A stretch of DNA of 64,000 bases from NCBI RefSeq assembly GCF_958450345.1, contig NC_088784.1:38688278-38752277 (forward strand), written 5' to 3'. The translations under genes and the position numbers were made by a program. Positions 33,121 to 43,299 of this stretch are shown here, in pieces; the first letter of the stretch is position 1, and every line of letters starts with the position of its first letter. Origin of the DNA: Calliphora vicina (Eukaryota; Arthropoda; Insecta; Diptera; Calliphoridae). The notes beneath the pieces were generated by a model. That model ran no database searches, had not been told where the DNA came from, and was given only the letters and a program-made list of their open reading frames with translations.

Positions 33121-33924
33121 TATCAACTGATCCTCCCCTTTACTCATTCCTTTAATTTTTAGTAGTTCATAATCATTTTCAAACAGCGAAAAAATTTCCA
33201 CTGGGCTTCGAAGAGAAAATATGTAAATTAGTGAAATGTTATCCCTATCTATAATGATTATAAGTACGTTGCCATTTTAATCACTTGGTCACATGGTTTA
33301 ATTGGTTGTATTTTTTTAAGGACTTAAATTCGAAAAACTACGAAAGGATGAATGGCAGACAACTATACTGACTAACTTAGGAATAATGTATCAGGAATGT
33401 TTAAGGCTTTGTGGAGATATTAATGCCTTAAGCCAATATATATTTTAATATGGAGTTTGTATGAGTTAAGTACAACACAATGGTACCTGGTACTTGGAAA
33501 AAGAAAAATAGAAATAAAACGTTTTGTTAGTTGAATTTATGTAGTTTGAGTATCTGTGATTTCATGAAGTTGATGGAAAAAATATGGACATTATACAACT
33601 ACAAACAAACACATTAGCAGTACATAAGTATGTATGTGTAGAAAAACACACAACAAAAAAAAAAACAATATGTATGTAAGTTCTTGTAAAAAATATGGTA
33701 AAAACGGAAGTACGGCAGAAAGTTTTGTTAAATATCTTCCGACTATAAAATGTTTCCTATCGTTTTGTTTATTTTGTATTTATGGATGTACGTATGTGTT
33801 ACTGAACCAATCCCAGCGGCAAAGAATTGCTAGGTTTTCACTTTGTAGGCCTTCTAAAAGACCTGTTTGCACGTTCTATAAGATCTGATACTCATTCCAC
33901 ATAGTCTTCTCTGAGAACGTGTTG

Positions 33925-34941
33925 CCTACAAAAAGATGGCCAAACAATCAAAGGTTTGCCGACAAACTGATTCCAATGTTACTAAACAGTATAGGGAGAA
34001 CTTGTTTGTTGATAGAAAAGCTGGTCCACATGATGTTCCTAAAGACAATAAATAGAAAGTATTTTAAAAGAGCTCCCAACACTTGGACTATTTGATACGA
34101 AAAGCTGAAGCCAATGCAGGTTTAAAAACATACAAGGCTCAAAAAGTTACTTATAGGAAGTCAGCTAAAAATTTGGAAGCCAAAGACAGAGCACGGAAAT
34201 CGAAGTCAAATTTTATATAAAATATACCTGCAACATAATGGACGACGAAATGTATGTTCTGGAAATTTTTCGCAACTTCCGGATCAATATTTTTATGTTG
34301 CTGATGCTCAAGGGAATGTTGTAGAAAAGTTTAGGACCCAAAAGCAGAAAATTTTGCCAAAAAGTTTTTGATATGGGAAGCAATATGAAGTTGCGGCAAA
34401 ATAAGCCAAATATTTTTTACAAAGGGCTCTATAAATACCGAAATTTACATCAAGGAATGTTTATAAAATGCTTTCATTCATAAGACTTCTTAATGTGTCC
34501 ACTTATATTCGGCATGATTTGGCATCCTGACTCTATGGTAAGCAAGGCCTGAGTGGTACAAGAACAATAATGTGGTATTTGTACCAAGAGAGGCAAATCC
34601 TCAAAACTGCCTGGAACTAAGTTTAGTGGAAAGATATTGGTTGTTTGTTAAAAGAAAATTGAAGAGCACAAAAAGGTGTCCAAAAAAGAGGTAGATTTTA
34701 AACGGAGATAGACTACCTGTTCGAACAAAGTAACAGAAAGCTCTATAAAAATCTTAATGAGAGGGATTCCGGATAAGGTTTATAAATTCATTACTATTGA
34801 TTAGATCTATACAACTAATATTTTTTGTAAGTTATAATAATAGTTTCAATCAAATAAATAAAAATAAAAACTGTAGGTTTAGTGGTTTCCTTTTTATTAA
34901 CATTTATGTATGTTAAGATTTTTTCGATTCCACTCCTTATA
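33925..34941 (+). pseudogene. Tc1-like transposon relic, plus strand
   Basis: The sequence is collinear with the reverse complement of 37438-38320. Shared blocks are GGTTTGCCG, ACTGATTCCAATGTTA, ATGGACGACGAAA and GGACCCAAAAGCAG. Broken reading frames give MDDEMYVL, GQYFYVADAQGN-like and ERYW motifs. This matches the catalytic region of Tc1/mariner-superfamily transposases, with the Asp of the DDE motif and a late RYW block near the third acidic residue. The right end reads TTTTTTCGATTCCACTCC, like the other copy. The 5' end is lost. Confidence 0.65.
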
Positions 34942-35327
34942 TAAAACTACACAAGTGTAAATTTCCATTATTTAGGTTCACTAAATTCTTTAAGAATATT
35001 TTCCCTAACAACGCTCATAAGTCTACCATCTATCAACCCTCTAACAGAAGCTAGTATGCAAAGCCCTGGATCCCAACGATTTTGCAAAGGAAGGCCGCTT
35101 TACTGCAAGGCCTCTTTACTGCATATTTTCCCCGATGGGATGTCATCTTTACAAACCTAGCCTAACCATGCATGTATTTTTATTGTATGTATAGGTGTGT
35201 TTATACTAGGGTGGCCCTTACTTCCCAACTATTGTTGATGCTCCAAAGGCTTAAAATTGTTCTCCGTCATCTGAATATGTAGAACATATACAAAATCGGA
35301 TAACGTTTAGATATTACGAAATTAGGT

Positions 35328-35760
35328 CTGTTCATTTACTTTCCCAGTAAATACTTGCAACGAGAGAATAAAATCAAAATTTACAAAATTACTCTCTTAA
35401 ATTCTCAAAAATAATAAAAAGTTAATGAACGCTTTTCCAGTAACAATTGTTTTATACACACAATTTTCTTATTTTATTCCTTTTAAAATGTATAAATACT
35501 CACATTTTCTTCAATTTTATTGAAAATTCTTTTGTTTTGACATTTTTTCACCACAAAAATAAAATTTTAAATAAATAAACAATAACACAAAACATATAAA
35601 ATATAAGCTGCTAACTATTACGAGTTCAAAATAGAACTTGTAATAGTTTGCAACGAGAGAACACTCTCTAAAATTTATACGCTCTTGATTTTTTCTTTAC
35701 TTGCAAGTTTTTGAGTTAATGAACGCTTTTCAAGTAACAATTGTTACTAACATTGTTACA
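35328..35760. mobile_element. Second copy of GTGTTCGC-type MITE
   Basis: TCTGTTCATTTACTTTCCC with the TTGCAACGAGAGAA block at the left, and TTGCAAGTTTTTGAGTTAATGAACGC-like sequence at the right, parallel the copy at 32436-32881. It is more diverged and internally duplicated (GTTAATGAACGCTTTTC occurs twice, about 35422 and 35716). Confidence 0.5.
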
Positions 35761-36239
35761 TTTTTTTTGTATTTCATTTAGCCGTAGATGTTTAAATAAA
35801 AAATTATATAAATTTTCTGAAATTTCAAACTATACAAAAATAGTTTCGATTGTAATAAACGCTAACTTTACTTTAAAATTAGATTCTGTTTTATGTCACG
35901 TACGATGACCCTTATTTCGCTCGACATTTTGAACAACAATGATTCGAAAGAACTTATTATTTTTTTAAAATATAGTACCCTCTGAATGGAACATAAAGAA
36001 AAAATATTTTTCAGATACTCTTATTATTGCAAAATCTATTCCACTTCATAGGCGTCCAAAAGTCACGTACGATGGCATGGAATTGCCCATATTGTAACAT
36101 TTATACCTATTATGATTTAAAATAGGTATCGATTTGAAATTGGCGGAAATTGGAAAAAAAAAAATTTTTTTTTTAAACAAAATTTGTTAAAATTATTTCT
36201 TAAAATTTCAGTAGCTTATTTGCTTTCAATTAATTTCAT

Positions 36240-36922
36240 ATTTATACCCTACACCACCATAATGGGGAGGGTATTATGCGTTTGTGCAGATGTTTGTAAC
36301 ACCCAAAAATATTAGTCTAACACCCCCCTTAAAGTATACCGATCGACTTAGAATCACTTTCTGAGTCGATTAAACGATGTCCGTCCGTCCGTCTGGTTGG
36401 CTGGCTGTCCATGTAAACCTTGTGCGCAGAGTACAGGTCGCAATTTTTCGATAGGACCAAGCCTATTGAAACTGGCTGAAATCGGTCCATTATTTCACCT
36501 AGCCCCCATACAAATGTCCTTCCGAAATTGGACTTTATCGGCCATATATGTTTAATTTATAAGTGTATCTCCACAAATTGCGCTCCAAATAAGTTTTATA
36601 TACACAAAATGCATGTCACCAAATTTTGTTACGATCGGTCTATAATTAGTCATAGTTCCCATATAGACCCGCTTCCGAAAATCACTTTAACGTGCATAAA
36701 TCGCTTAAAAATGTTGGTATACTCACAAAATTCAACATAGTAAACTTTCATATAGACATAAATCACACGACCTAATTTCATGGTGATCGGTCCATAATTG
36801 GTCATAACCCCCATATAAGGCCCACTTCCAAAATTTTAAAAGAAAAATGTTTTTGCTCTTTTACTTATTGTAGGGTATTATATGGTCGGGCTTGACCTAC
36901 CATTACTTTCGTACTTGTTTTT
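36240..36922 (+). mobile_element. DINE-like/mini-me repeat with GTCY microsatellite
   Basis: It starts TTTATACCCTACACCACC and has a GTCCGTCCGTCCGTCTGG tract at about 36380-36400. It repeats GGTCCATAATTGGTCATA units of about 120 bp and ends GTAGGGTATTATATGGTCGG. The (GTCY)n core and the GGGTATA end are the signature of fly mini-me/DINE elements. The reverse copy at 4361-4853 lacks the tract. Confidence 0.7.
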
Positions 36923-37437
36923 CCTTGTGTTGCTAATTTGCGGGTTCGTTATTTTAAATTTCTAATTATTAACACTTTTATAACTGCTGTCAAAATTGTC
37001 CAAGACGGTAAAAATTATTAAAAAATATAAAACAGTTAAAATATGTGCAATTTTAGACCTTGTTAGCACCGAACATGGAAACAGTCTAATATATAGGCCA
37101 CCCTAATGTGTATGTGATGCATAAAAAGTATGTTTGTATTACTTTTTTTTTGCTCTATTGTAAAGCTATTGTTTATTTTATGTTTTTCTTTTTTATTCAA
37201 CATAAAACACATTCACAGTTATTATGAACATGTATTCACGTTTTATTTAGTATCTGTGACTAGTAGTGTGTATTTTGCACATGTTTATTTTGCCCATATT
37301 TAGACCTGGTTAGTTAATCATATAAGCATGTGTGCGTTTGTGTGTAAGAAAAACATGACTTACTGCCTGTGTGATTATTCTTCTTCTATGTACGAGAGCC
37401 AGCTGAAAAGTCTCTTAATAGTGAAACATGTTGTTTT

Positions 37438-38532
37438 CCGTGAGATCGAAAAAATCGTAAAGTACATAAATTTTAATAAAAAAGAAACCACTAAACTTAC
37501 AGTTTTGCTTTTTTTATTTTATTGAAATTATTTTTACAATTTACAAAAAATATAATTTTTATAGTTTTAATCAATAGTGATGAGTTTATGAAAATTTTCC
37601 GGAAACCCTTCCATTAAGGTTGAATTTGGACACTTTTTTTGTGCTCTTCATTTCTCTTTTAACAAGAGCCCAATATCTCTCCATTGACCTTAGCTCTAGG
37701 CAGTTTGGGAGCTTACCATATTGACAGGATCCCAAATCAGCCCAAAAATAAATGGACACATTAAGAAGTCTTATGAATGAAAGCATCCTCTTTTGTAAAC
37801 ATTCCTTGATTCCGCAACTGCATATTGCTTGCCATACCAAGAACTATTTGGGAAAATTTGCTTCTTTTGGGTCCTAAACTTTTCTACAATATTTCCTCGA
37901 GCATCACTAACATACAAATATTGACCCGGGAATTTTCCAGAACATACGTTTCGTCATCCATTATGCAGCAGCATATTTTTTTTTTTTTTAAATTTGACTT
38001 CAATTTCTGAGCTCTGTTTTTGGCCTCTAAATTTTTAGCAGAATTTCCTGTCAAGAATTTTTTGAGCCTTGTATATTTTTAAACCTCCATTGGCTTAAAC
38101 TTTTCGTACCAAATAGTCTGAGAACTGAGCTAACCGGACTGCTTTCCTACCGGATGTGTTGGGAGCTCTTTTAAAAATGCTTTCCATTTATTGGCTTTAG
38201 AAACACCATTCCTTCTATCTGAAAACGGTTTTCTATCAATGGACAAGTTCTCCCGCTAACATTGGAATCAGTTTGACGGCAAACCTCTTATTGTTTGACC
38301 AACTTTTTGTAGGACCAAGTTGGGGTTTGTTGAAAATATTTAATAATTTAAGTTAAGCACTATTATCTCCTCACTCGTTTTAATCAGATTAACAACAAAT
38401 GACATTAAATTGTCATTAAACATAATAACTGACATACTTTTCAAATGTAACATGATCAAAAAAACAAATAATACTTGGGTTAAAAGATTTAAGGAAAACG
38501 TGTGTTAAGGTTTTTTCGATATCACTCCGTAA
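37438..38532 (-). pseudogene. Tc1-like transposon relic, minus strand
   Basis: The ends CGTGAGATCGAAAAAATC (37438) and TTTTTTCGATATCACTCCG (38511-38530) are imperfect inverted copies. On the minus strand, broken frames encode a Tc1-like transposase. The 84-codon stretch 37586-37840 reads MVWQAICSCGIKECLQKR, then IRLLNVSIYFWADLGSC, then NCLELRSMERYW. This covers the second catalytic Asp (FWADLGSC) and the region of the final acidic residue (ELRSMERYW). Frameshifts and stops elsewhere make it dead. It is the inverted counterpart of the relic at 33925-34941. Confidence 0.75.
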
Positions 38533-38753
38533 ATGATACATATGTGAAAGAAGAGCTCATTCATAGTAGCACGTGCACTCAGTTTTTCTAAATCGGCACA
38601 ATTTTCGCCATACTTTGCAGTATAATTTCAGAGTATTTAGAATAAATGTGTGCAAAATCTTGTCAGTATTACCGCATAATCAACATATTTATGACTGCTC
38701 ACACAGTATTCCGGGGAACATTTGTATTGGGGCTTTTTATTGTGGTTTCAGTA

Positions 38754-39574
38754 GTACAAAAATGGTAAAATTTTTAAATTCTAAGGATAGATTTTTTTTA
38801 AAATTTTTTTTTTCTAAAATTGTGAATTTTTTTAAATGTTTCTCCACATAATTTATGATAACTCAAAAACGGTTAGTCCAATATTATTGAAGTAAACTTA
38901 AAAAAGTTCAAATTTAATACGGTTATATATTGCGTTTTAATCTTCTCAGTAGTTTCGGAGTTATAATAACAAATTGAAGTAAAAAATATATTTTTTATGT
39001 GAAAATAGCAAATTTTTGTGTTTTAAAAAACTCATGAAAAACGGGAGAATTTGTTCAGGTTTATTATTTTGTCGCAAAGCCGCATATGATATCGAAGATA
39101 AAAATCTATTGATTATTTTCGAATTTATTCACAATAAAGTGAATTCGCTCATTTTCACAAAATTATACTTTTTTGTTTGATATACATAAAATTGAGTAGT
39201 TAATGTTGTTCTTTCGATTGATATAATGTTGAAAACATTTTCCAATTTTTTTGTTTTAAAAAATCATGAAAAATCGAAAACGGCAGAAATTGTTCAGGTT
39301 TATTGCTTTATAGCAATGCCACATGTAATAGAAACAAAATGAGATATCGATCATAAAAATCGATGAATTATTTTCGAATTTATTAACAATTAAGTGAATT
39401 CGCTTATCTTCAGAAAATTGAGTCTACATTTTATATTTTTGTTAAAATTTTTGTTACAATATCAAAACACATGTAAAATTTCAATAATATGGGTCTAGCT
39501 CCTTTTGAGTTATCATAAATTATGTGGAGAAACATCTAAAAAAATTCACAATTTTAGAAAAAAAAATTTTGTAC
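38754..39574. mobile_element. Foldback element with AGTACAAAA ends
   Basis: The left part (about 38803-38890: CTAAAATTGTGAATTTTTTT, CTCCACATAATTTATGATAA) returns inverted at about 39480-39567. The outermost GTACAAAA (38756) and TTTTGTAC (39567) also pair. The interior holds direct repeats (CGAATTTATTCACAATAAAGTG at about 39119 and a variant at about 39374). It is non-coding. Confidence 0.7.
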
Positions 39575-39599
39575 TTATGTAACAATGTAACTTGTAACA

Positions 39600-39743
39600 A
39601 TGATGCCTCAAATCTATATAGTGGTTAGTGAAGCCTTTTTTTGCTGTTGACCGGTGTTATCAACAGATAGTATTTGTGAAAAATTTCAGCTAGCTATATC
39701 TTTCCTATCGTGTTTTCAACAGACAGACAGACAGACGGACGGA
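39600..39743 (+). mobile_element. mini-me repeat, left half (split by LINE)
   Basis: It ends in TATCGTGTTTTCAACAGACA-GACAGACAGACGGACGGA, the GTCY-type tract seen in reverse sense elsewhere. The right half resumes at 43150. The unbroken order is visible at 61560-61720. Confidence 0.75.
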
Positions 39744-40345
39744 AAAGAAATCGTCCTGTCCAATGTGGCAATTGTCAAGAGTTTGGACATACTAAAAATT
39801 ATTGTACCTTGCGAACAGTGTGTGTGGCATGCGGAGACCTTCATTCTTCATCACAATGTGATATCCTAAAGAATGGTCTCAGAAGAAAATGTGGTAACTG
39901 TGGTGGCGATCATTCAGCCAACTACCGCGGGTGCCCAGTTTATAAGGAGTTATTGAACAGATTGAGAGAGAGGCAAAAGCTAATAAGAGGGAAAACATCT
40001 GAAGTACCAGCCTACAAATTTGAAAACACCTATCCACCAGTCAATTCTGAGGTTCCGCTATTGAACAAGCAAGCAGCCTCAATAAAATTAAATTCACAAT
40101 CCATTCAAATTGATCAGCCTAAGAATGTAGCAGGTTCTTATGCCAATGTTTTGAGAACGGGTTATCAGCAGCCTGGTGTTCCACAAAATACGGGAGGGTT
40201 GGAAGCACTTATGCAAGCGCTTACCCAGAATATTACCTCTCTTAATCAAAATATGACAAATTTTATGTCATCCATGCAAAACACAATACAAGAGCTTTTA
40301 AGAGCGCAGAACCAAATGATACAAATCCTCTTAACAAAAAAATGA
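39743..40345 (+). CDS. jockey-clade LINE ORF1 (gag-like), 5'-truncated
   Basis: About 200 codons survive; the natural N-terminus is gone because the LINE copy starts inside ORF1, at the mini-me tract. The surviving part opens with three zinc knuckles: CGNCQEFGHTKNYC (CX2CX4HX4C), then CVACGDLHSSSQC, then CGNCGGDHSANYRGC. It ends in a glutamine/asparagine-rich coiled tail with MQALTQNITSLNQNMTNFMS. The protein of intact relatives binds LINE RNA and packages it for target-primed reverse transcription. The stop overlaps the ORF2 start by four bases (ATGA, 40342-40345), which suggests termination-reinitiation. No own ATG start is seen, so it is not expected to be functional. Confidence 0.85.
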   Translation, partial: KRNRPVQCGNCQEFGHTKNYCTLRTVCVACGDLHSSSQCDILKNGLRRKCGNCGGDHSANYRGCPVYKELLNRLRERQKLIRGKTSEVPAYKFENTYPPVNSEVPLLNKQAASIKLNSQSIQIDQPKNVAGSYANVLRTGYQQPGVPQNTGGLEALMQALTQNITSLNQNMTNFMSSMQNTIQELLRAQNQMIQILLTKK

Positions 40346-43149
40346 GTTATTTGAGACTATGTTTCTGGAATGCAAACGGTTTAAACCAACACAAATCAGA
40401 GATATCCCACTTCATGCAGAATAAAAACATCGACGTGCTATTGGTTTCGGAAACTCATCTTACCAATAGGTATAACTTTTATATTTCGGGTTATACATTC
40501 TACTGTACAAATCATCCTGATGGTAAGGCACATGGCGGCACTGGTATTTTAATTAGAAATCGTTTAAAACATTATCCCCTAGATGAATTCTCAAAAGACT
40601 ATATGCAGGCAACATCCATTCATTTGGAAAGCTTTGCTGGAGATTTAAATATAAGCGCGATCTATTGCCCACCACGCTTTTCAATGACCAAGGAGAAGTT
40701 TGAAGAATTCTTTAGCACGCTAGGAGGTCGCTTTCTGGCATGTGGCGACTATAATGCCAAACACACTTACTGGGGCTCTCGACTAATGAATCCCAGAGGT
40801 AGACAGCTTTATAAAGCATTAGTTGATCGCAACAATGGCCTGGATATTGTGTCCCCTGGACAACCAACATACTGGCCTGCTGATCCTAAAAAAATTCCTG
40901 ATCTCATAGACTTTGCCATAACAAAAAATATTAATCGAAATTCAATATCTACAGAAATGTCATATGATTTATCTTCTGATCATTCCCCAATTATAGTTTC
41001 TTATTACGGGAGGACTAACATTTCAAAATTTCATACTGAAACATATTACTTTAAAACAAATTGGCTTAAATATAAGAAATATATAAGCAGTCATATCCAC
41101 ACAGATCTTTGTATTCAGTGTGAGGAAGATGTAGATAAAAGTGTCAATGACTTTACGTCATTAATTGTATCGGCTCTAAATCATTCAAAGAGTCAAATAT
41201 TTCCTAAAACTGATATGCACATTTCCAACTCAGATATTGAACGACTTCTTTTAGAAAAGAGAAAACTCAGAAGAGAATGGCAACAAAGTAGATCACCTGC
41301 TGCAAAGCAGAGGCTGTCTGCTGCTAGTAAAAATCTGAAAAAAGCCCTTCAATTAGAGGAGGATCGCAGAAATAGAAATTACATTCAAAGTTTAACAAAT
41401 ACCAAACACACAAATTTTTCCCTTTGGAAGGCAACGAAAAATATCAAGCCACCGGTAGAGGGGCAAAGCCCTTTAAGGAAAGCTGACGGCACCTGGGCTC
41501 GCAGCACGGAGGAAAAGGCTAAAATATTTGCCGATCACTTAAGTACAGTCTTTCAACCAAACTCGCCAACTACTGTTTTTGAACTTGTAGAGCCACCTGT
41601 GTCAACATTATCTAATGATGACATATTAGATATAAGCCCAGAAGACATTAACGAAGTAATCAAGGATAATATAATATTAAAAAAATCACCTGGAAATGAT
41701 TCTGTTACACCTACTATGATTAAAAACCTACCGAGTGTGGCAATAATTGTGCTGTCTACAATATTTAATGCGATCTTTAAACATGGAGTTTTTCCGACAA
41801 ATTGGAAAACTTCTCAGATAATAATGATACCAAAGCCAGGTAAGGACTTGACCGTACCATCCTCCTATAGACCAATAAGCTTGCTTCCTTGCTTATCGAA
41901 ACTGTTCGAAAAAGTGTTCCAAAAGAAAATCATACCATTATTACATGAGAAAAATATAATCCCAGTTCATCAATTTGGTTTCCGGGAACGCCACGGAACA
42001 ATAGAACAAGTTAATCGTATAACCGGAGAGATAAGAAAATCCTTTGAATTAAAGAAATATTGTTCAGCTATATTTTTGGATGTCGCTCAAGCCTTCGACA
42101 AAGTATGGCACAAAGGACTGGTATATAAAATAAAATGTTTGCTGCCACCATCTACTCATAAACTATTGGAATCTTATCTATCGGACCGTATATTTACAGT
42201 TAAGTACAATGATTACGTGACAAGAGAATATAGGATTGGAGCAGGAGTACCACAAGGAAGTGTTCTTGGACCTACCCTCTATTTGATTTACACCTCTGAT
42301 TTGCCTACGAGCGATGAATTGACTATTTCTACATTTGCTGATGACACCGCAATTATTAGCTCGCATGAAAACCCATATATAGCATCTAGTGTACTAGATG
42401 GCTACTTAAGATGTGTTGAAACATGGTTAAACAAATGGAGAATACGTGTAAATGAGTTAAAAAGCAAACATGTTACGTTCACACTGAGGAGGGGATGCTG
42501 TCCACCTGTCACACTTAACAATGTTAATATACCTCAGTCCGATTATGTTACATACCTTGGTATTCACTTAGATAGAAGACTTACATGGCGCCGTCATATA
42601 GAAACCAAGAGACTTCACATGAAGTTAAAAGCATCAAGCCTTCACTGGTTAATAAGTGACCAATCAAAGTTAAGCCTGGACTATAAAGTCACCCTGTATA
42701 AAATCATTTTAAAACCAATTTGGACATATGGAATCCAATTGTGGGGAACGGCCAGTAATTCCAGTATTGAGCTTATACAGAGGGCCCAGTCGAAAATTCT
42801 TAGGACCATGACGGGTGCACCATGGTACATAAGAAATGAAAACATCCACAGGGACTTGGAAGTGCCACTAGTGAAGGATGAGTTTAAGAAAGTCCGCGAT
42901 AAATATATACTGAAACTGCAATCACACCCAAATCCGCTTGCTCGGCTTCTCGCACAGAGCCAAACCAGATCAAGGCTTTGTAGAGGAGATCTACCACCCC
43001 GCTAAGAAGTGGTCCATCCATCAAACAATGCTCTCTTTAGAGAGCAATTAGTTTTAATTTTAGTTATAAGATTTAATCACTTATTGTTAGGCCTAATGAT
43101 ATAGGCAGATTCAATAAATAAATAAAAAGTTAAAAAAAAAAAAAAAAAA
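39744..43149 (+). mobile_element. jockey-clade non-LTR retrotransposon (LINE), 3.4 kb, 5'-truncated
   Basis: Order: partial ORF1, complete ORF2, 3' UTR 43006-43131 with a TCAATAAATAAATAAAA signal, and an 18-A tail. It is inserted in a mini-me repeat: the GACGGACGGA left side and the CTAGATCGTCTTAG right side are adjacent in unbroken copies. The open ORF2 and clean poly-A tail indicate a young insertion. A degraded relative of its 3' end lies at 45165-45445 plus 52775-52857. Confidence 0.9.
40342..43005 (+). CDS. jockey-clade LINE ORF2: endonuclease-reverse transcriptase, intact
   Basis: The 887-residue frame is uninterrupted. Residues 1-225 form the APE-like endonuclease that nicks target DNA: FWNANG at 8-13, the metal-binding SETHL (E37), GDYNA (D136) and SSDHSP (D213, H214). 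Residues about 480-760 form the reverse transcriptase: SYRPISLLPC at 508-517, LDVAQAFDKV with the first catalytic Asp at 580, GVPQGSVLGP at 635-644 and the FADD catalytic box at 665-668. Next come the YLGIHLD thumb motif and a C-terminal tail ending about 20 residues after a QSQTRSRL stretch. There is no RNase H domain. Length and order match jockey-type ORF2. It can plausibly act, though the truncated ORF1 makes this copy non-autonomous. Confidence 0.93.
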   Translation: MSYLRLCFWNANGLNQHKSEISHFMQNKNIDVLLVSETHLTNRYNFYISGYTFYCTNHPDGKAHGGTGILIRNRLKHYPLDEFSKDYMQATSIHLESFAGDLNISAIYCPPRFSMTKEKFEEFFSTLGGRFLACGDYNAKHTYWGSRLMNPRGRQLYKALVDRNNGLDIVSPGQPTYWPADPKKIPDLIDFAITKNINRNSISTEMSYDLSSDHSPIIVSYYGRTNISKFHTETYYFKTNWLKYKKYISSHIHTDLCIQCEEDVDKSVNDFTSLIVSALNHSKSQIFPKTDMHISNSDIERLLLEKRKLRREWQQSRSPAAKQRLSAASKNLKKALQLEEDRRNRNYIQSLTNTKHTNFSLWKATKNIKPPVEGQSPLRKADGTWARSTEEKAKIFADHLSTVFQPNSPTTVFELVEPPVSTLSNDDILDISPEDINEVIKDNIILKKSPGNDSVTPTMIKNLPSVAIIVLSTIFNAIFKHGVFPTNWKTSQIIMIPKPGKDLTVPSSYRPISLLPCLSKLFEKVFQKKIIPLLHEKNIIPVHQFGFRERHGTIEQVNRITGEIRKSFELKKYCSAIFLDVAQAFDKVWHKGLVYKIKCLLPPSTHKLLESYLSDRIFTVKYNDYVTREYRIGAGVPQGSVLGPTLYLIYTSDLPTSDELTISTFADDTAIISSHENPYIASSVLDGYLRCVETWLNKWRIRVNELKSKHVTFTLRRGCCPPVTLNNVNIPQSDYVTYLGIHLDRRLTWRRHIETKRLHMKLKASSLHWLISDQSKLSLDYKVTLYKIILKPIWTYGIQLWGTASNSSIELIQRAQSKILRTMTGAPWYIRNENIHRDLEVPLVKDEFKKVRDKYILKLQSHPNPLARLLAQSQTRSRLCRGDLPPR

Positions 43150-43291
43150 CTAGATCGTCTTAGAATCACATGAGTACCCAGAATATATATACTAATATGG
43201 GTCTGCGACAAGTATTTTTGTGTTATAAACGGAATGACAAAATCACTAACCCCCATCTTTTCTGGTGATGGGTAAAAAATACTAACAAATA
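43150..43291 (+). mobile_element. mini-me repeat, right half
   Basis: CTAGATCGTCTTAGAATCAC, ACCCAGAATATATATACT and GTGTTATAAACGGAATGACA match the right part of the 61.6-kb copy. The end is GGTGATGGGTAAAAA. Confidence 0.75.
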
Positions 43292-43299
43292 TTATTGTG

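Larger units (their letters stand above)
35206..37108. mobile_element. Element with CTAGGGTGGCC ends, host to two later insertions
   Basis: CTAGGGTGGCCC at the left and GGCCACCCTAATG at the right match the end motif of HP-5 (13524-14389). TA precedes the left end; the right flank reads TGTA. Inside are the GTGTTCGC-family MITE (from about 35328) and the DINE-like repeat (36240-36922). The remaining interior is non-coding. Confidence 0.55.
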
